Below, one piece after another: positions 7,377 through 14,317 of a stretch of DNA of 16,363 bases. The notes beneath the pieces were generated by a model. It worked only from the letters and a program-made list of their open reading frames with translations, was not told the origin of the DNA and made no database searches. Both the position numbers and the translations under genes were made by a program. How positions within the stretch are numbered: the first letter of the stretch is position 1; the number at the start of each line of letters is the position of its first letter. Where the stretch lies: the NCBI GenBank assembly GCA_937996825.1, contig CALKUJ010000109.1, positions 1 to 16,363 on the forward strand. The letters run 5' to 3'. Source of the stretch: an uncultured Polynucleobacter sp. Its GTDB lineage: Bacteria > Pseudomonadota > Gammaproteobacteria > Burkholderiales > Burkholderiaceae.

Positions 7377-7982
7377 ATGTCAAAAATGCACCGCAATCTT
7401 CTTGCCTCAGCAGTTTTACTGGCTTCCCTTCAAATGGGGCCGGTATTTGCTCAGTCATCGACTGAGGCGGAGCCTTTGCCTAAGACTTTTGTTTCAACAG
7501 TTTCAACCGCTGTTGCTGATAAAACAGAGACATTGATCAATAACGCGATGCAACTTATTGGCGTGCGCTATCGCTGGGGTGGTAACACCCCCCAAAGTGG
7601 TTTGGATTGCAGTGGTTTTGTGCGATACGTTTTTAACGACACATTCGGCTTTTTATTACCTCGTAAATCAGCGCAAATGAGTAAAGTTGGTTTGGAGATT
7701 GGTAAAGATGAATTACGTCCTGGTGACTTGGTTTTCTTTAACACCATGCGCCATGCTTTTTCTCATGTAGGCATCTACGTTGGTAACAATAAATTCATCC
7801 ATGCGCCATCTAAAGGTAAAGCTATCCGTGTGGATGACATGACCAAGGTTTATTGGGAAAAGCGTTACAACGGTGCGCGCCGTCTTGAAAATACAGGTGG
7901 TTTTGATGTGATGTCGGAAGAGCAGCGTCAACAACTATTGCTCGACTTCCAAGAGCGCTTGGATAAGACCGGTCGTCTCTAA
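7377..7982 (+). CDS. Exported NlpC/P60 family peptidoglycan endopeptidase
   Basis: The product is a 201-residue cysteine peptidase predicted to cut peptide bonds in peptidoglycan stems (typically D-Glu/mDAP linkages) in the periplasm. A Sec signal peptide (KMHRNLLASAVLLASLQMGPVFAQ, cleavage near residue 26) is followed by a short linker. The NlpC/P60 domain begins at about 51 with the family opening 'NAMQLIGVRYRWGGN'. Catalytic Cys78 lies in GLDCSGFVRYVF, His130 in FSHVGIYVG and the third polar residue His142 in FIHAP. All are present, so it should be active. No lipobox, SH3 or LysM domain is seen; the C-terminal 30 residues (EEQRQQLLLDFQERLDK) look like a short helix. The start is ATG 7377, with ATG 7383 as an alternative. 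It has its own promoter 46 bases after yejF and converges on the patatin gene. Confidence 0.92.
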   Translation: MSKMHRNLLASAVLLASLQMGPVFAQSSTEAEPLPKTFVSTVSTAVADKTETLINNAMQLIGVRYRWGGNTPQSGLDCSGFVRYVFNDTFGFLLPRKSAQMSKVGLEIGKDELRPGDLVFFNTMRHAFSHVGIYVGNNKFIHAPSKGKAIRVDDMTKVYWEKRYNGARRLENTGGFDVMSEEQRQQLLLDFQERLDKTGRL

Positions 7983-8008
7983 GCCAAGCGGTTAGCCCTC
8001 AGCATCAC

Positions 8009-8023
8009 TGGTCTTTATGACCA
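8009..8023. terminator. Weak hairpin between convergent genes
   Basis: TGGTC-TTTAT-GACCA is a 5-bp stem with a 5-base loop in the 42-base gap between the NlpC/P60 gene and the patatin gene. No T tract follows on either strand, so it is at best a weak terminator. It is the only secondary structure seen in the gap. Confidence 0.2.
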
Positions 8024-8024
8024 T

Positions 8025-8957
8025 TCATATTCTAAGTAAATTTTTAATTTGAGATATTTGTCTCATAGCCGATTCTTCGCCAGCCAGAATCGCCGCATTC
8101 CTTGCCTTAAAGTCAGTCCCTCTCATACCTTTTAACTCGGGCTGAATGATCACATGAGCAAGATCTAGCTCAAAAGAATTAATGCTCTTACCCATGATGG
8201 AAGTTGTTTGCAAAAGAATACCCAGAGTGCCAGTACTATCTTGAGTGCTTGGTTCTGTTGAGATATTGACTGCAATCACAATGTCAGCACCCATTTGTTT
8301 AGCGTATCTGACTGGTACAGGAGAAACCAAGCCACCATCTACATATTCACGTCCTTGAATGATGGTGGGTTGAAAGATTCCGGGGACGCTACAAGATGCC
8401 CGAACAGCCTGACCTGTGTCACCTCTTTGGAACAAAACTCCATTTCCAGTTTGTAAATCAGTGCCAACAATACCCAATGGCATTGGCATGTTTTCAATGG
8501 TTTGATTTTTTACCAAGCGATTGACCATCGCTTGTAATGCATCACCTTTGATCATTCCGCCAAATCGACCGGAGAAGGGCAAAGCCCAGTCAGTGATTGC
8601 TGCCTCATCCAAAGACAAAGCAATTTTTTGCAATTCAGTGCCACGATATCCTGATGCATACAAGGCGGCAATCACACTGCCTGCACTCGTGCCAACCACC
8701 AAGTTAGGGAAGATGCCTTGAGATTCAAGTGCTTTGATAACGCCAATGTGAGCAAAACCTCGAGCAGCGCCACCGCCTAAAGCCAAGCCAATGACCGGTT
8801 TTTTAGATCTGATGGTCGAGCAAGAAGTTAATCCCCCAATCCCAAGAGCACCTAAACTGATCAGGGTCAAAAAGCTTCGACGAGAATTGTGGTAATCTAG
8901 ATGATAATTATTCTCAATTGTATTTAAATCATTATCTCGATCGGAGTTGTTTTTCAT
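8025..8957 (-). CDS. Patatin-like phospholipase, predicted Tat-exported lipoprotein
   Basis: The product is a 310-residue serine hydrolase of the bacterial patatin family, close in layout to RssA-type proteins. The catalytic parts are intact: oxyanion loop GGGAARG (61-67), nucleophile Ser91 in GTSAGS (89-94) and Asp207 of the dyad in YVDGGL. It should hydrolyse acyl esters of lipids. The N-terminus is unusual: residues 25-31 SRRSFLT form a twin-arginine motif, followed by a hydrophobic stretch and a lipobox LTSC with Cys46. It should therefore be folded in the cytoplasm, exported by Tat and lipid-anchored. The first 24 residues are rich in Asn and Asp and are encoded by AT-rich DNA that also contains a Fur box. 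The ATG (complement of 8955-8957) is the only usual start codon upstream of the twin arginines, yet no Shine-Dalgarno sequence precedes it. It directly abuts the fbpA start. Confidence 0.9.
   Translation of the reverse strand: MKNNSDRDNDLNTIENNYHLDYHNSRRSFLTLISLGALGIGGLTSCSTIRSKKPVIGLALGGGAARGFAHIGVIKALESQGIFPNLVVGTSAGSVIAALYASGYRGTELQKIALSLDEAAITDWALPFSGRFGGMIKGDALQAMVNRLVKNQTIENMPMPLGIVGTDLQTGNGVLFQRGDTGQAVRASCSVPGIFQPTIIQGREYVDGGLVSPVPVRYAKQMGADIVIAVNISTEPSTQDSTGTLGILLQTTSIMGKSINSFELDLAHVIIQPELKGMRGTDFKARNAAILAGEESAMRQISQIKNLLRI
8902..8916. promoter_or_regulatory. Fur box in front of the iron-binding protein gene
   Basis: TGATAATTATTCTCA matches the 7-1-7 Fur consensus TGATAATnATTATCA at 13 of 14 defined positions. 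A further ATTATC half-site lies at 8931-8936. The site is 42-56 bases upstream of the fbpA ATG, where bound Fur would block the promoter when iron is plentiful. The same bases encode part of the N-terminus of the patatin gene on the other strand. No -35/-10 pair for fbpA could be assigned with confidence in the AT-rich stretch. Confidence 0.7.
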
Positions 8958-10019
8958 ATGTTGTCTACTAAAAAATCACTATTGGCTATTGTCTCTGCTT
9001 TTGGCTTAACTGCTGGCTTAACTACTGCCACACCAGCATTATCTCAGTCATCTCAGGTTTTGAACTTATATTCTGCACGACACTACCAAACTGATGAAGC
9101 TTTGTATGCAGAATTTACCAAACAAACAGGCATCAAGATCAATCGAATTGAGGCTGATGACAATGCACTCTTGGAGCGTTTGCGCAGTGAGGGTAAAAAC
9201 AGTCGGGCGGATGTGATTTTATTAGTTGATGCTGCAAGATTATGGCGTGCTGAAATTGAGGGCTTCTTTCAGCCTATTCAGTCAAAAGTATTGGATGCCA
9301 AGATTCCTAAAAACTTTCGCTCAAATGACATTGGTCAGGGAAGTCAGTGGTTTGGTTTTTCAAGCAGAGCACGCGTGATTGTTTACAACAAAGCCAGCAT
9401 GAACCCTAGCAATATTGATACTTATGAAAAATTAGCTGATCCAATCAATAAAGGTAAGGTTTGTACGCGTTCTGGTTCTCATCCTTATATGTTGTCATTG
9501 ATTGGTGCGATGTATGAGCGTCAAGGAGAGGCAAAGACAGAAGCTTGGGCTAAAGGCATGGTGGCAAATATGGCTCGCGCACCCAAAGGTGGAGACACAG
9601 ATCAAATCAAAGCTGTTGCCTCAGGCGAGTGTGGGGTGGCATTGACCAACTCTTATTATTTGGCTCGCTTGATGCGCTCTACAAAGCCAGCTGATATGCA
9701 AATTGTTGCAAAAGTTGGTTTGATTTGGCCAAATCAAACCACTTCTGGTGTTCACATGAACATCGCGGGTGGAGCCGTCGCAAGCTACGCCCCAAATAAA
9801 GCAGCAGCCATTAAATTTCTCGAGTACTTGGCCAGTGATTCAGCTCAACAATACTTCGCTGATGGCAATAACGAGTGGCCGATTGTGAAGACGGTCAAAA
9901 CCACCAATGAAGCATTGAATAAGTTGGGAAGCTTCAAACAAGAGAATATTTCAATTGCATCTATTGGTAAAAATCAAATTTATGCACAAAAAATACTGGA
10001 CAGAGTGTCCTATAAGTAA
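8958..10019 (+). CDS. fbpA: FbpA/FutA-type periplasmic iron(III)-binding protein
   Basis: The product is a 353-residue family 1 extracellular solute-binding protein of the ferric iron type. A Sec signal peptide (KKSLLAIVSAFGLTAGLTTATPALSQ) is cleaved near residue 30. The mature start LNLYSARHYQTDEALY is the classic FutA/FbpA opening. Likely iron ligands are Tyr38 and/or Tyr43 in YSARHY, Tyr177 in RSGSHPYMLS and the tandem Tyr233-Tyr234 in NSYYLARL, as in Synechocystis FutA and related proteins. GGDTDQIKAVASGECGVAL and EWPIV near the C-terminus are also family motifs. The start is supported by CGGAG 11 bases upstream. A Fur box precedes it, which fits iron-repressed expression. No permease (FbpB) or ATPase (FbpC) gene is adjacent; the next gene is the copper ATPase ccoI after 27 bases. 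Confidence 0.92.
   Translation: MLSTKKSLLAIVSAFGLTAGLTTATPALSQSSQVLNLYSARHYQTDEALYAEFTKQTGIKINRIEADDNALLERLRSEGKNSRADVILLVDAARLWRAEIEGFFQPIQSKVLDAKIPKNFRSNDIGQGSQWFGFSSRARVIVYNKASMNPSNIDTYEKLADPINKGKVCTRSGSHPYMLSLIGAMYERQGEAKTEAWAKGMVANMARAPKGGDTDQIKAVASGECGVALTNSYYLARLMRSTKPADMQIVAKVGLIWPNQTTSGVHMNIAGGAVASYAPNKAAAIKFLEYLASDSAQQYFADGNNEWPIVKTVKTTNEALNKLGSFKQENISIASIGKNQIYAQKILDRVSYK
9964..9977. promoter_or_regulatory. Possible FNR/Anr box upstream of ccoI, inside fbpA
   Basis: TTGGTAAAAATCAA matches TTGAT-N4-ATCAA at nine of ten defined bases. A TATAAG hexamer at 10011-10016 could be a -10 box for ccoI. The box would then centre near -52.5, which is not a usual activating position, so this remains weak. 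Confidence 0.2.
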
Positions 10020-10033
10020 AAAGTAAGCCTAGA

Positions 10034-10048
10034 ATCTCAGGCTGAGAT
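10034..10048. repeat. 7-1-7 inverted repeat overlapping the ccoI start codon
   Basis: ATCTCAG-G-CTGAGAT is a perfect inverted repeat whose right arm takes in the first two bases of the ccoI ATG (10047-10049). As RNA it could form a small hairpin around the start, or as DNA be a protein site. A repeat of this size can occur by chance in a window this long. Confidence 0.3.
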
Positions 10049-12515
10049 GAATACCAAGCCTGAGACCTTACTTTCAAACGATGACTGCTATCACTGCGGT
10101 GGCGATCTAAGCAGCGAGAATCTTTATGAGGCAACGCTGGGTGGGTCGCCTCGTTACTTTTGTTGCGCTGGTTGTTTGGCAATTGCTCAAACCATCCACG
10201 GGCAGGGTTTGGAAGCTTTTTATGCCAGACGAATCCCATTGGGTCAAAAGCCCGATGGTCTTGATCAGCTAAGTGATCAAGTGCCTGATGCTCTTTTGGC
10301 ATACGATGATCCAGTCTTGATGGATCGATTCACAAGAGCTTCATCAGAATATCCCGGCGAGTTTGAAACCACCTTGCGTTTAGAGAAAATTCGCTGTGCC
10401 GCCTGTGTCTGGCTGAATGAGCAACATTTGAAAAGACTGTTTGGCGTAAAAGATGTTCAAATCAATTATGTGACACAGCGAGCCACAGTCAGGTTTAATC
10501 CCAAAGAAGTTCTTCTATCAAAATTGCTGCATTCAGTGGAGCAGATTGGTTATGAAGCATGGCCCTTTGAGCCATCCATGAGTGCTGATTTGGCTAAAAA
10601 AGAGCGCCGTCAGTTATTGATGCGCTTGGGTGTGGCGGTGCTGGGAATGATGCAAGTCATGATGTATGCCTGGCCGACATATACCGGGGCAGATGATCTG
10701 CTCGTTGAACAAGAATTGTTATTGGGTTGGACCAGCTGGGCCCTCACTGTTCCTGTGGTTCTTTACTCAGCAGGCCCTATGTTTGTGATTGCATGGCACA
10801 GCATTCGAAACTTTCCTAAAACAGGCATGCTCGGCATGGATGTGCCTGTGTCACTTGCCATTGCCTTGGCTTTCATCGCTGGAACCATCAGCTTGGTCTT
10901 GGGTGTTGGTGAAAGCTATTTTGATTCCATCACCATGTTCGTTGCATTTTTACTTGGTGCACGATATCTAGAGTTATTAGCCAGGCAGGATGCCCAGGGT
11001 GGTGCCGAGGCCTTAGCAAAACAACTGCCTGCTACATGTGATCGATTTGAAGATTACCCAAACAATGATGTGACTAAATCAGTACCTGTGGTGAGGTGCG
11101 TGATTGGTGATGTATTGCGTATTGCTCCGGGTGATGTGATTCCAGTAGATGGCGTTTTACTCTCTGGGGAGGCCAGCTTGAACGAAGCGATTCTCTCTGG
11201 AGAGTCGCGACCAGTGTCAAAAAAAATGGGCGATGTTTTGTATGCGGGAAGTCACAACATTGTCAGTCCCATTGTGATGCGCATCACGGCTTTAGGGCAG
11301 GGCACAAGAATTGCTGGTATTGCTTCATTACTTGATAAGGCGCTATTGGCAAAACCTCAAGTGGTTGGCTTGGCAGAAAAATGGGCTGGTTATTTTGTGG
11401 TGTTCTTGATGTTAGCTGCTGGACTTACTGCAATTGCCTGGTATTTTTTAGAACCACTCAAAGCTTGGGAAACAGCGGTTGCAGTTCTGGTGGCAAGCTG
11501 TCCCTGCGCTTTATCTTTGGCCACACCTGCAGCGATGGCTGCAGCTCAAGGAGCCATCACAAAATTAGGTTTATTGGTGGTCAGGGGTCATGTGATAGAG
11601 ACTTTGGCTAAGGCAACCGATTTGGTGATTGATAAAACCGGTACTCTCACCACGGGCCATCCTGAGCTAAAAGCCATTTTGGCTTTACGCCCAGGTTACT
11701 CGGAGCAGCAAGTACTGGCGATTGCAGCAGCGATGGAGTTAGGTCAAAAACATCCTTTGGCTTTGGCAATTTTAGAAGCCGCACAAAAACAAGATATTCA
11801 GCCAGCAGTTTTGAACGAAGCTCCAGTGAGTGAGATCGGTAAAGGCCTGCGTTCAGGCATCTATCAATTAGGTTCGCGTCAGTGGCTCAATCTTCAGCCG
11901 ATTTCGATAGGCCAAGAAAATGAACAGGCTAGTCTGGTTTATTTAAAAGATGATCAGGGATTGTTAGCAGTATTTGCTTTATTGGATACGCCAAGACCAG
12001 GAGCCATGGAATTTATCCAGCAGGTTCAAGCACGAGGTATTCAAGTTCATCTTTTATCAGGTGATGATCAACAAACAGTTGCTTGGTGGGCGCATTACTT
12101 TGGAATCAAACATCATCGTGGTGGCGCATTGCCTGAAGATAAGTTTTCATTCAGTGACGCTCTGCAAAAAGAGGGTAAAGTGGTTTGGGCTGTTGGTGAT
12201 GGTGTGAACGATGCACCATTTTTAGCCAAGGCCGATGTCTCTGTGGCTGTCGGAAGTGGTGCGCCATTGGCTCAAGCAGGCGCCGATGCAGTCTTGACCA
12301 CAGAATCACTCAAACCTTTATCGCAAGCATTACTGCTTGCGGATAAAACTAAAATCATCATGCGCCAAAATTTAATTTGGGCTTTTGTTTATAACGTGAT
12401 CGCCATCCCTATTGCGATGATGGGCTTGGTCAACCCTTGGATCGCAGGTATCGGTATGAGCCTCTCATCTTTAGCCGTTACTCTTAACGCATGGCGCTTA
12501 AGAAAAATGAATTAA
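10047..12515 (+). CDS. ccoI: CcoI/FixI-type copper-exporting P-type ATPase for cbb3 oxidase assembly
   Basis: This P1B-type ATPase (822 residues) moves Cu(I) across the inner membrane for insertion into the CuB site of cbb3 oxidase. The N-terminus has a Cys-rich domain typical of CcoI/FixI (CYHCGGDL at 14-21, FCCAGC at 38-43). An HMA copper-binding domain follows, with C117 and C120 in the motif RCAAC. The membrane part starts near residue 190. The actuator loop has LSGES (383-387), the transmembrane metal site is CPC (C485, C487), the phosphorylated Asp529 lies in DKTGTLT, HP is at 569-570 and GDGVND at 717-722. All are intact. Linkage to ccoS and ccoNOQP supports CcoI over a general CopA copper-detoxification pump. 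It begins 27 bases after fbpA with only a weak ribosome site, so cotranscription with fbpA is possible. An A8 run (11219-11226) is discussed under findings. Confidence 0.94.
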   Translation: MNTKPETLLSNDDCYHCGGDLSSENLYEATLGGSPRYFCCAGCLAIAQTIHGQGLEAFYARRIPLGQKPDGLDQLSDQVPDALLAYDDPVLMDRFTRASSEYPGEFETTLRLEKIRCAACVWLNEQHLKRLFGVKDVQINYVTQRATVRFNPKEVLLSKLLHSVEQIGYEAWPFEPSMSADLAKKERRQLLMRLGVAVLGMMQVMMYAWPTYTGADDLLVEQELLLGWTSWALTVPVVLYSAGPMFVIAWHSIRNFPKTGMLGMDVPVSLAIALAFIAGTISLVLGVGESYFDSITMFVAFLLGARYLELLARQDAQGGAEALAKQLPATCDRFEDYPNNDVTKSVPVVRCVIGDVLRIAPGDVIPVDGVLLSGEASLNEAILSGESRPVSKKMGDVLYAGSHNIVSPIVMRITALGQGTRIAGIASLLDKALLAKPQVVGLAEKWAGYFVVFLMLAAGLTAIAWYFLEPLKAWETAVAVLVASCPCALSLATPAAMAAAQGAITKLGLLVVRGHVIETLAKATDLVIDKTGTLTTGHPELKAILALRPGYSEQQVLAIAAAMELGQKHPLALAILEAAQKQDIQPAVLNEAPVSEIGKGLRSGIYQLGSRQWLNLQPISIGQENEQASLVYLKDDQGLLAVFALLDTPRPGAMEFIQQVQARGIQVHLLSGDDQQTVAWWAHYFGIKHHRGGALPEDKFSFSDALQKEGKVVWAVGDGVNDAPFLAKADVSVAVGSGAPLAQAGADAVLTTESLKPLSQALLLADKTKIIMRQNLIWAFVYNVIAIPIAMMGLVNPWIAGIGMSLSSLAVTLNAWRLRKMN

Positions 12516-12552
12516 TAAGTTTGTCTAATGATGAATAAGCTAGACTAGTCAC

Positions 12553-12753
12553 ATGGAAAGTCTTTATTTACTCATCCCAATGTCACTGGTGGTTGTCGCG
12601 GTGATTGTTTTAATTTTGTATTGGGCAGTCAAAAGTGGCCAGTTTGAGGACTTAGAAGGCCCAGGCCATTCCATTTTGATGGATGATGATGTTTCATCCA
12701 CTCGTGTCGTGGACAAATCATCATCTAGCGCTTCAGCTAAGCAAAAAGATTGA
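12553..12753 (+). CDS. ccoS: cbb3-type cytochrome oxidase assembly protein CcoS
   Basis: This small membrane protein (66 residues) is needed for maturation of cbb3 oxidase, in particular cofactor insertion into CcoN. It has one N-terminal transmembrane helix (LYLLIPMSLVVVAVIVLILYWAV), then the CcoS hallmark KSGQFEDLEGPGHSILMDDD. A short polar tail rich in Ser and Lys makes it slightly longer than many CcoS proteins. It follows ccoI by 37 bases, and no clear Shine-Dalgarno sequence precedes the ATG. Its position between ccoI and ccoN is common in betaproteobacteria. Confidence 0.93.
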   Translation: MESLYLLIPMSLVVVAVIVLILYWAVKSGQFEDLEGPGHSILMDDDVSSTRVVDKSSSSASAKQKD

Positions 12754-12769
12754 TCTTTAGTCCCAGAAC

Positions 12770-12811
12770 TTGACCTATATCAAGGTCTTTTCCCCCTTCA
12801 ATTTTTAAAAT
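12770..12811 (+). promoter_or_regulatory. FNR/Anr-dependent promoter of ccoNOQP
   Basis: TTGACCTATATCAA (12770-12783) matches the FNR/Anr box TTGAT-N4-ATCAA at nine of ten defined bases. A -10 hexamer TAAAAT (12806-12811) starts 22 bases after it. Transcription would begin near 12818, placing the box centre at about -41.5, the standard class II activating position. There is no -35 consensus apart from the box, as expected when the regulator replaces it. This predicts induction of the oxidase genes at low oxygen. Confidence 0.8.
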
Positions 12812-12854
12812 CGCCATAGGATTAATCGGCCTATCGGCTAGTAAGGGAGAAACC

Positions 12855-14300
12855 ATGGGGTTAACCGTGGGTAATACGCAAGACAACTTTAACTACAAAG
12901 TTGTTCGCCAATTTGCTTTAGTAACAGTGCTTTGGGGCATTGTTGGCATGTTGGTTGGGGTGATTTTGGCTGCACAGCTGATCTGGCCTGATATCACAAT
13001 GAACATTCCTTGGTTGAGTTATGGTCGTTTGCGCCCATTGCATACCAATGCTGTGATTTTTGCCTTCGGTGGTAGCGCCTTGTTCGCCACTTCCTACTAC
13101 ATCGTTCAGCGCACCTGTCAGGTTCGCTTATTTTCTGATCATTTAGCCTCTTTCACCTTTTGGGGTTGGCAAGCAGTGATTGTTGCTGCGGCGATTTCTT
13201 TGCCATTGGGTTTTACGACCTCTAAAGAGTATGCTGAGCTTGAGTGGCCGATTGATATTTTGATCACATTGGTTTGGGTTGCTTATGCTGTGGTTTTCTT
13301 TGGCACAGTGATCAAGCGCAAAACCAAACACATCTATGTGTCTAACTGGTTCTTTGGCGCATACATCTTAACGATTGCGATGTTGCACATTTTCAATAAC
13401 TTGGAAATGCCAGCCAGTTTATTCAAGTCTTATTCTGCTTATTCAGGTGCACAAGATGCGATGGTGCAGTGGTGGTATGGTCACAATGCGGTTGGTTTCT
13501 TCTTAACAACTAGCTTCTTGGGCATGATGTACTACTTCATTCCTAAGCAAGCAGAACGTCCAATCTATTCATATCGTTTATCAATTGTTCACTTCTGGGC
13601 ATTGAATTTCACGTACATGTGGGCAGGTCCTCATCACTTGCAACACACAGCTTTGCCTGATTGGACTCAGTCTTTAGGCATGGTGTTCTCATTGATTCTA
13701 TTAGCACCTTCATGGGGCGGCATGATCAACGGCATCATGACTTTGTCAGGCGCATGGCATAAATTGCGCAGCGATCCTATCTTGAAGTTCTTGATCACAG
13801 CCTTGTCTTTCTACGGTATGTCTACGTTTGAAGGCTCAATGATGTCAATCAAGACTGTGAACAGCTTGTCACACTACACCGACTGGACGATTGGTCATGT
13901 GCACTCTGGTGCATTGGGTTGGGTGGCGATGATCACGATTGGTTCAATGTATTACTTGATTCCACGTTTAGTGGGTCAAAAAGAAATGCACAGCACCAAG
14001 TTAATTGAATTGCATTTCTGGATTTCTACCATCGGCGTGGTTCTTTACATCGCTGCTATGTGGATTGCTGGTGTGATGCAAGGTTTGATGTGGAGAGCCT
14101 TCCAACCAGACGGTACTTTGACATACAGCTTCGTTGAATCAGTGAAGGCCACTTATCCCTTCTACATGATTCGTTTATTGGGTGGTGTTTGTTTCTTGTC
14201 TGGCATGTTTGTGATGGCCTACAACGTTTTGAAAACCGTTCAAAACAAGAAATTCGTTGATGCGCCAATTCCAGCTGGTAACTTGGCAGCTGCTCACTGA
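12855..14300 (+). CDS. ccoN: cbb3-type cytochrome c oxidase subunit I, CcoN
   Basis: CcoN is the catalytic subunit that reduces oxygen to water, with a low-spin heme b and a heme b3-CuB centre. The 481-residue product has about twelve transmembrane helices. Expected metal ligands are present: His63 and His350 for heme b, His348 for heme b3, and His210, His260 and His261 for CuB. The cross-linked Tyr254 typical of the C family lies in NFTYMWAGPHHLQH. These sit three residues later than in the known Pseudomonas stutzeri structure. A strong Shine-Dalgarno AAGGGAGA (12843-12850) precedes the ATG. It is the first gene of the ccoNOQP operon, behind the FNR-type promoter, with a predicted leader of about 37 bases. 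Confidence 0.98.
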   Translation: MGLTVGNTQDNFNYKVVRQFALVTVLWGIVGMLVGVILAAQLIWPDITMNIPWLSYGRLRPLHTNAVIFAFGGSALFATSYYIVQRTCQVRLFSDHLASFTFWGWQAVIVAAAISLPLGFTTSKEYAELEWPIDILITLVWVAYAVVFFGTVIKRKTKHIYVSNWFFGAYILTIAMLHIFNNLEMPASLFKSYSAYSGAQDAMVQWWYGHNAVGFFLTTSFLGMMYYFIPKQAERPIYSYRLSIVHFWALNFTYMWAGPHHLQHTALPDWTQSLGMVFSLILLAPSWGGMINGIMTLSGAWHKLRSDPILKFLITALSFYGMSTFEGSMMSIKTVNSLSHYTDWTIGHVHSGALGWVAMITIGSMYYLIPRLVGQKEMHSTKLIELHFWISTIGVVLYIAAMWIAGVMQGLMWRAFQPDGTLTYSFVESVKATYPFYMIRLLGGVCFLSGMFVMAYNVLKTVQNKKFVDAPIPAGNLAAAH

Positions 14301-14317
14301 TCATAAGGAGAGATACC

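Noticed and set aside
9961..10302. Minus-strand open frame of 113 codons across the fbpA-ccoI junction
   Set aside because: It is antisense to two well-supported genes, has no recognisable family features and no ribosome site; it is a shadow of the plus-strand codons.
12521..12552. Possible leaderless promoter in front of ccoS (TTGTCT and TAGACT just before the ATG)
   Set aside because: The spacing between the two hexamers is only 14 bases and the -10 match is poor; read-through from ccoI explains expression better.
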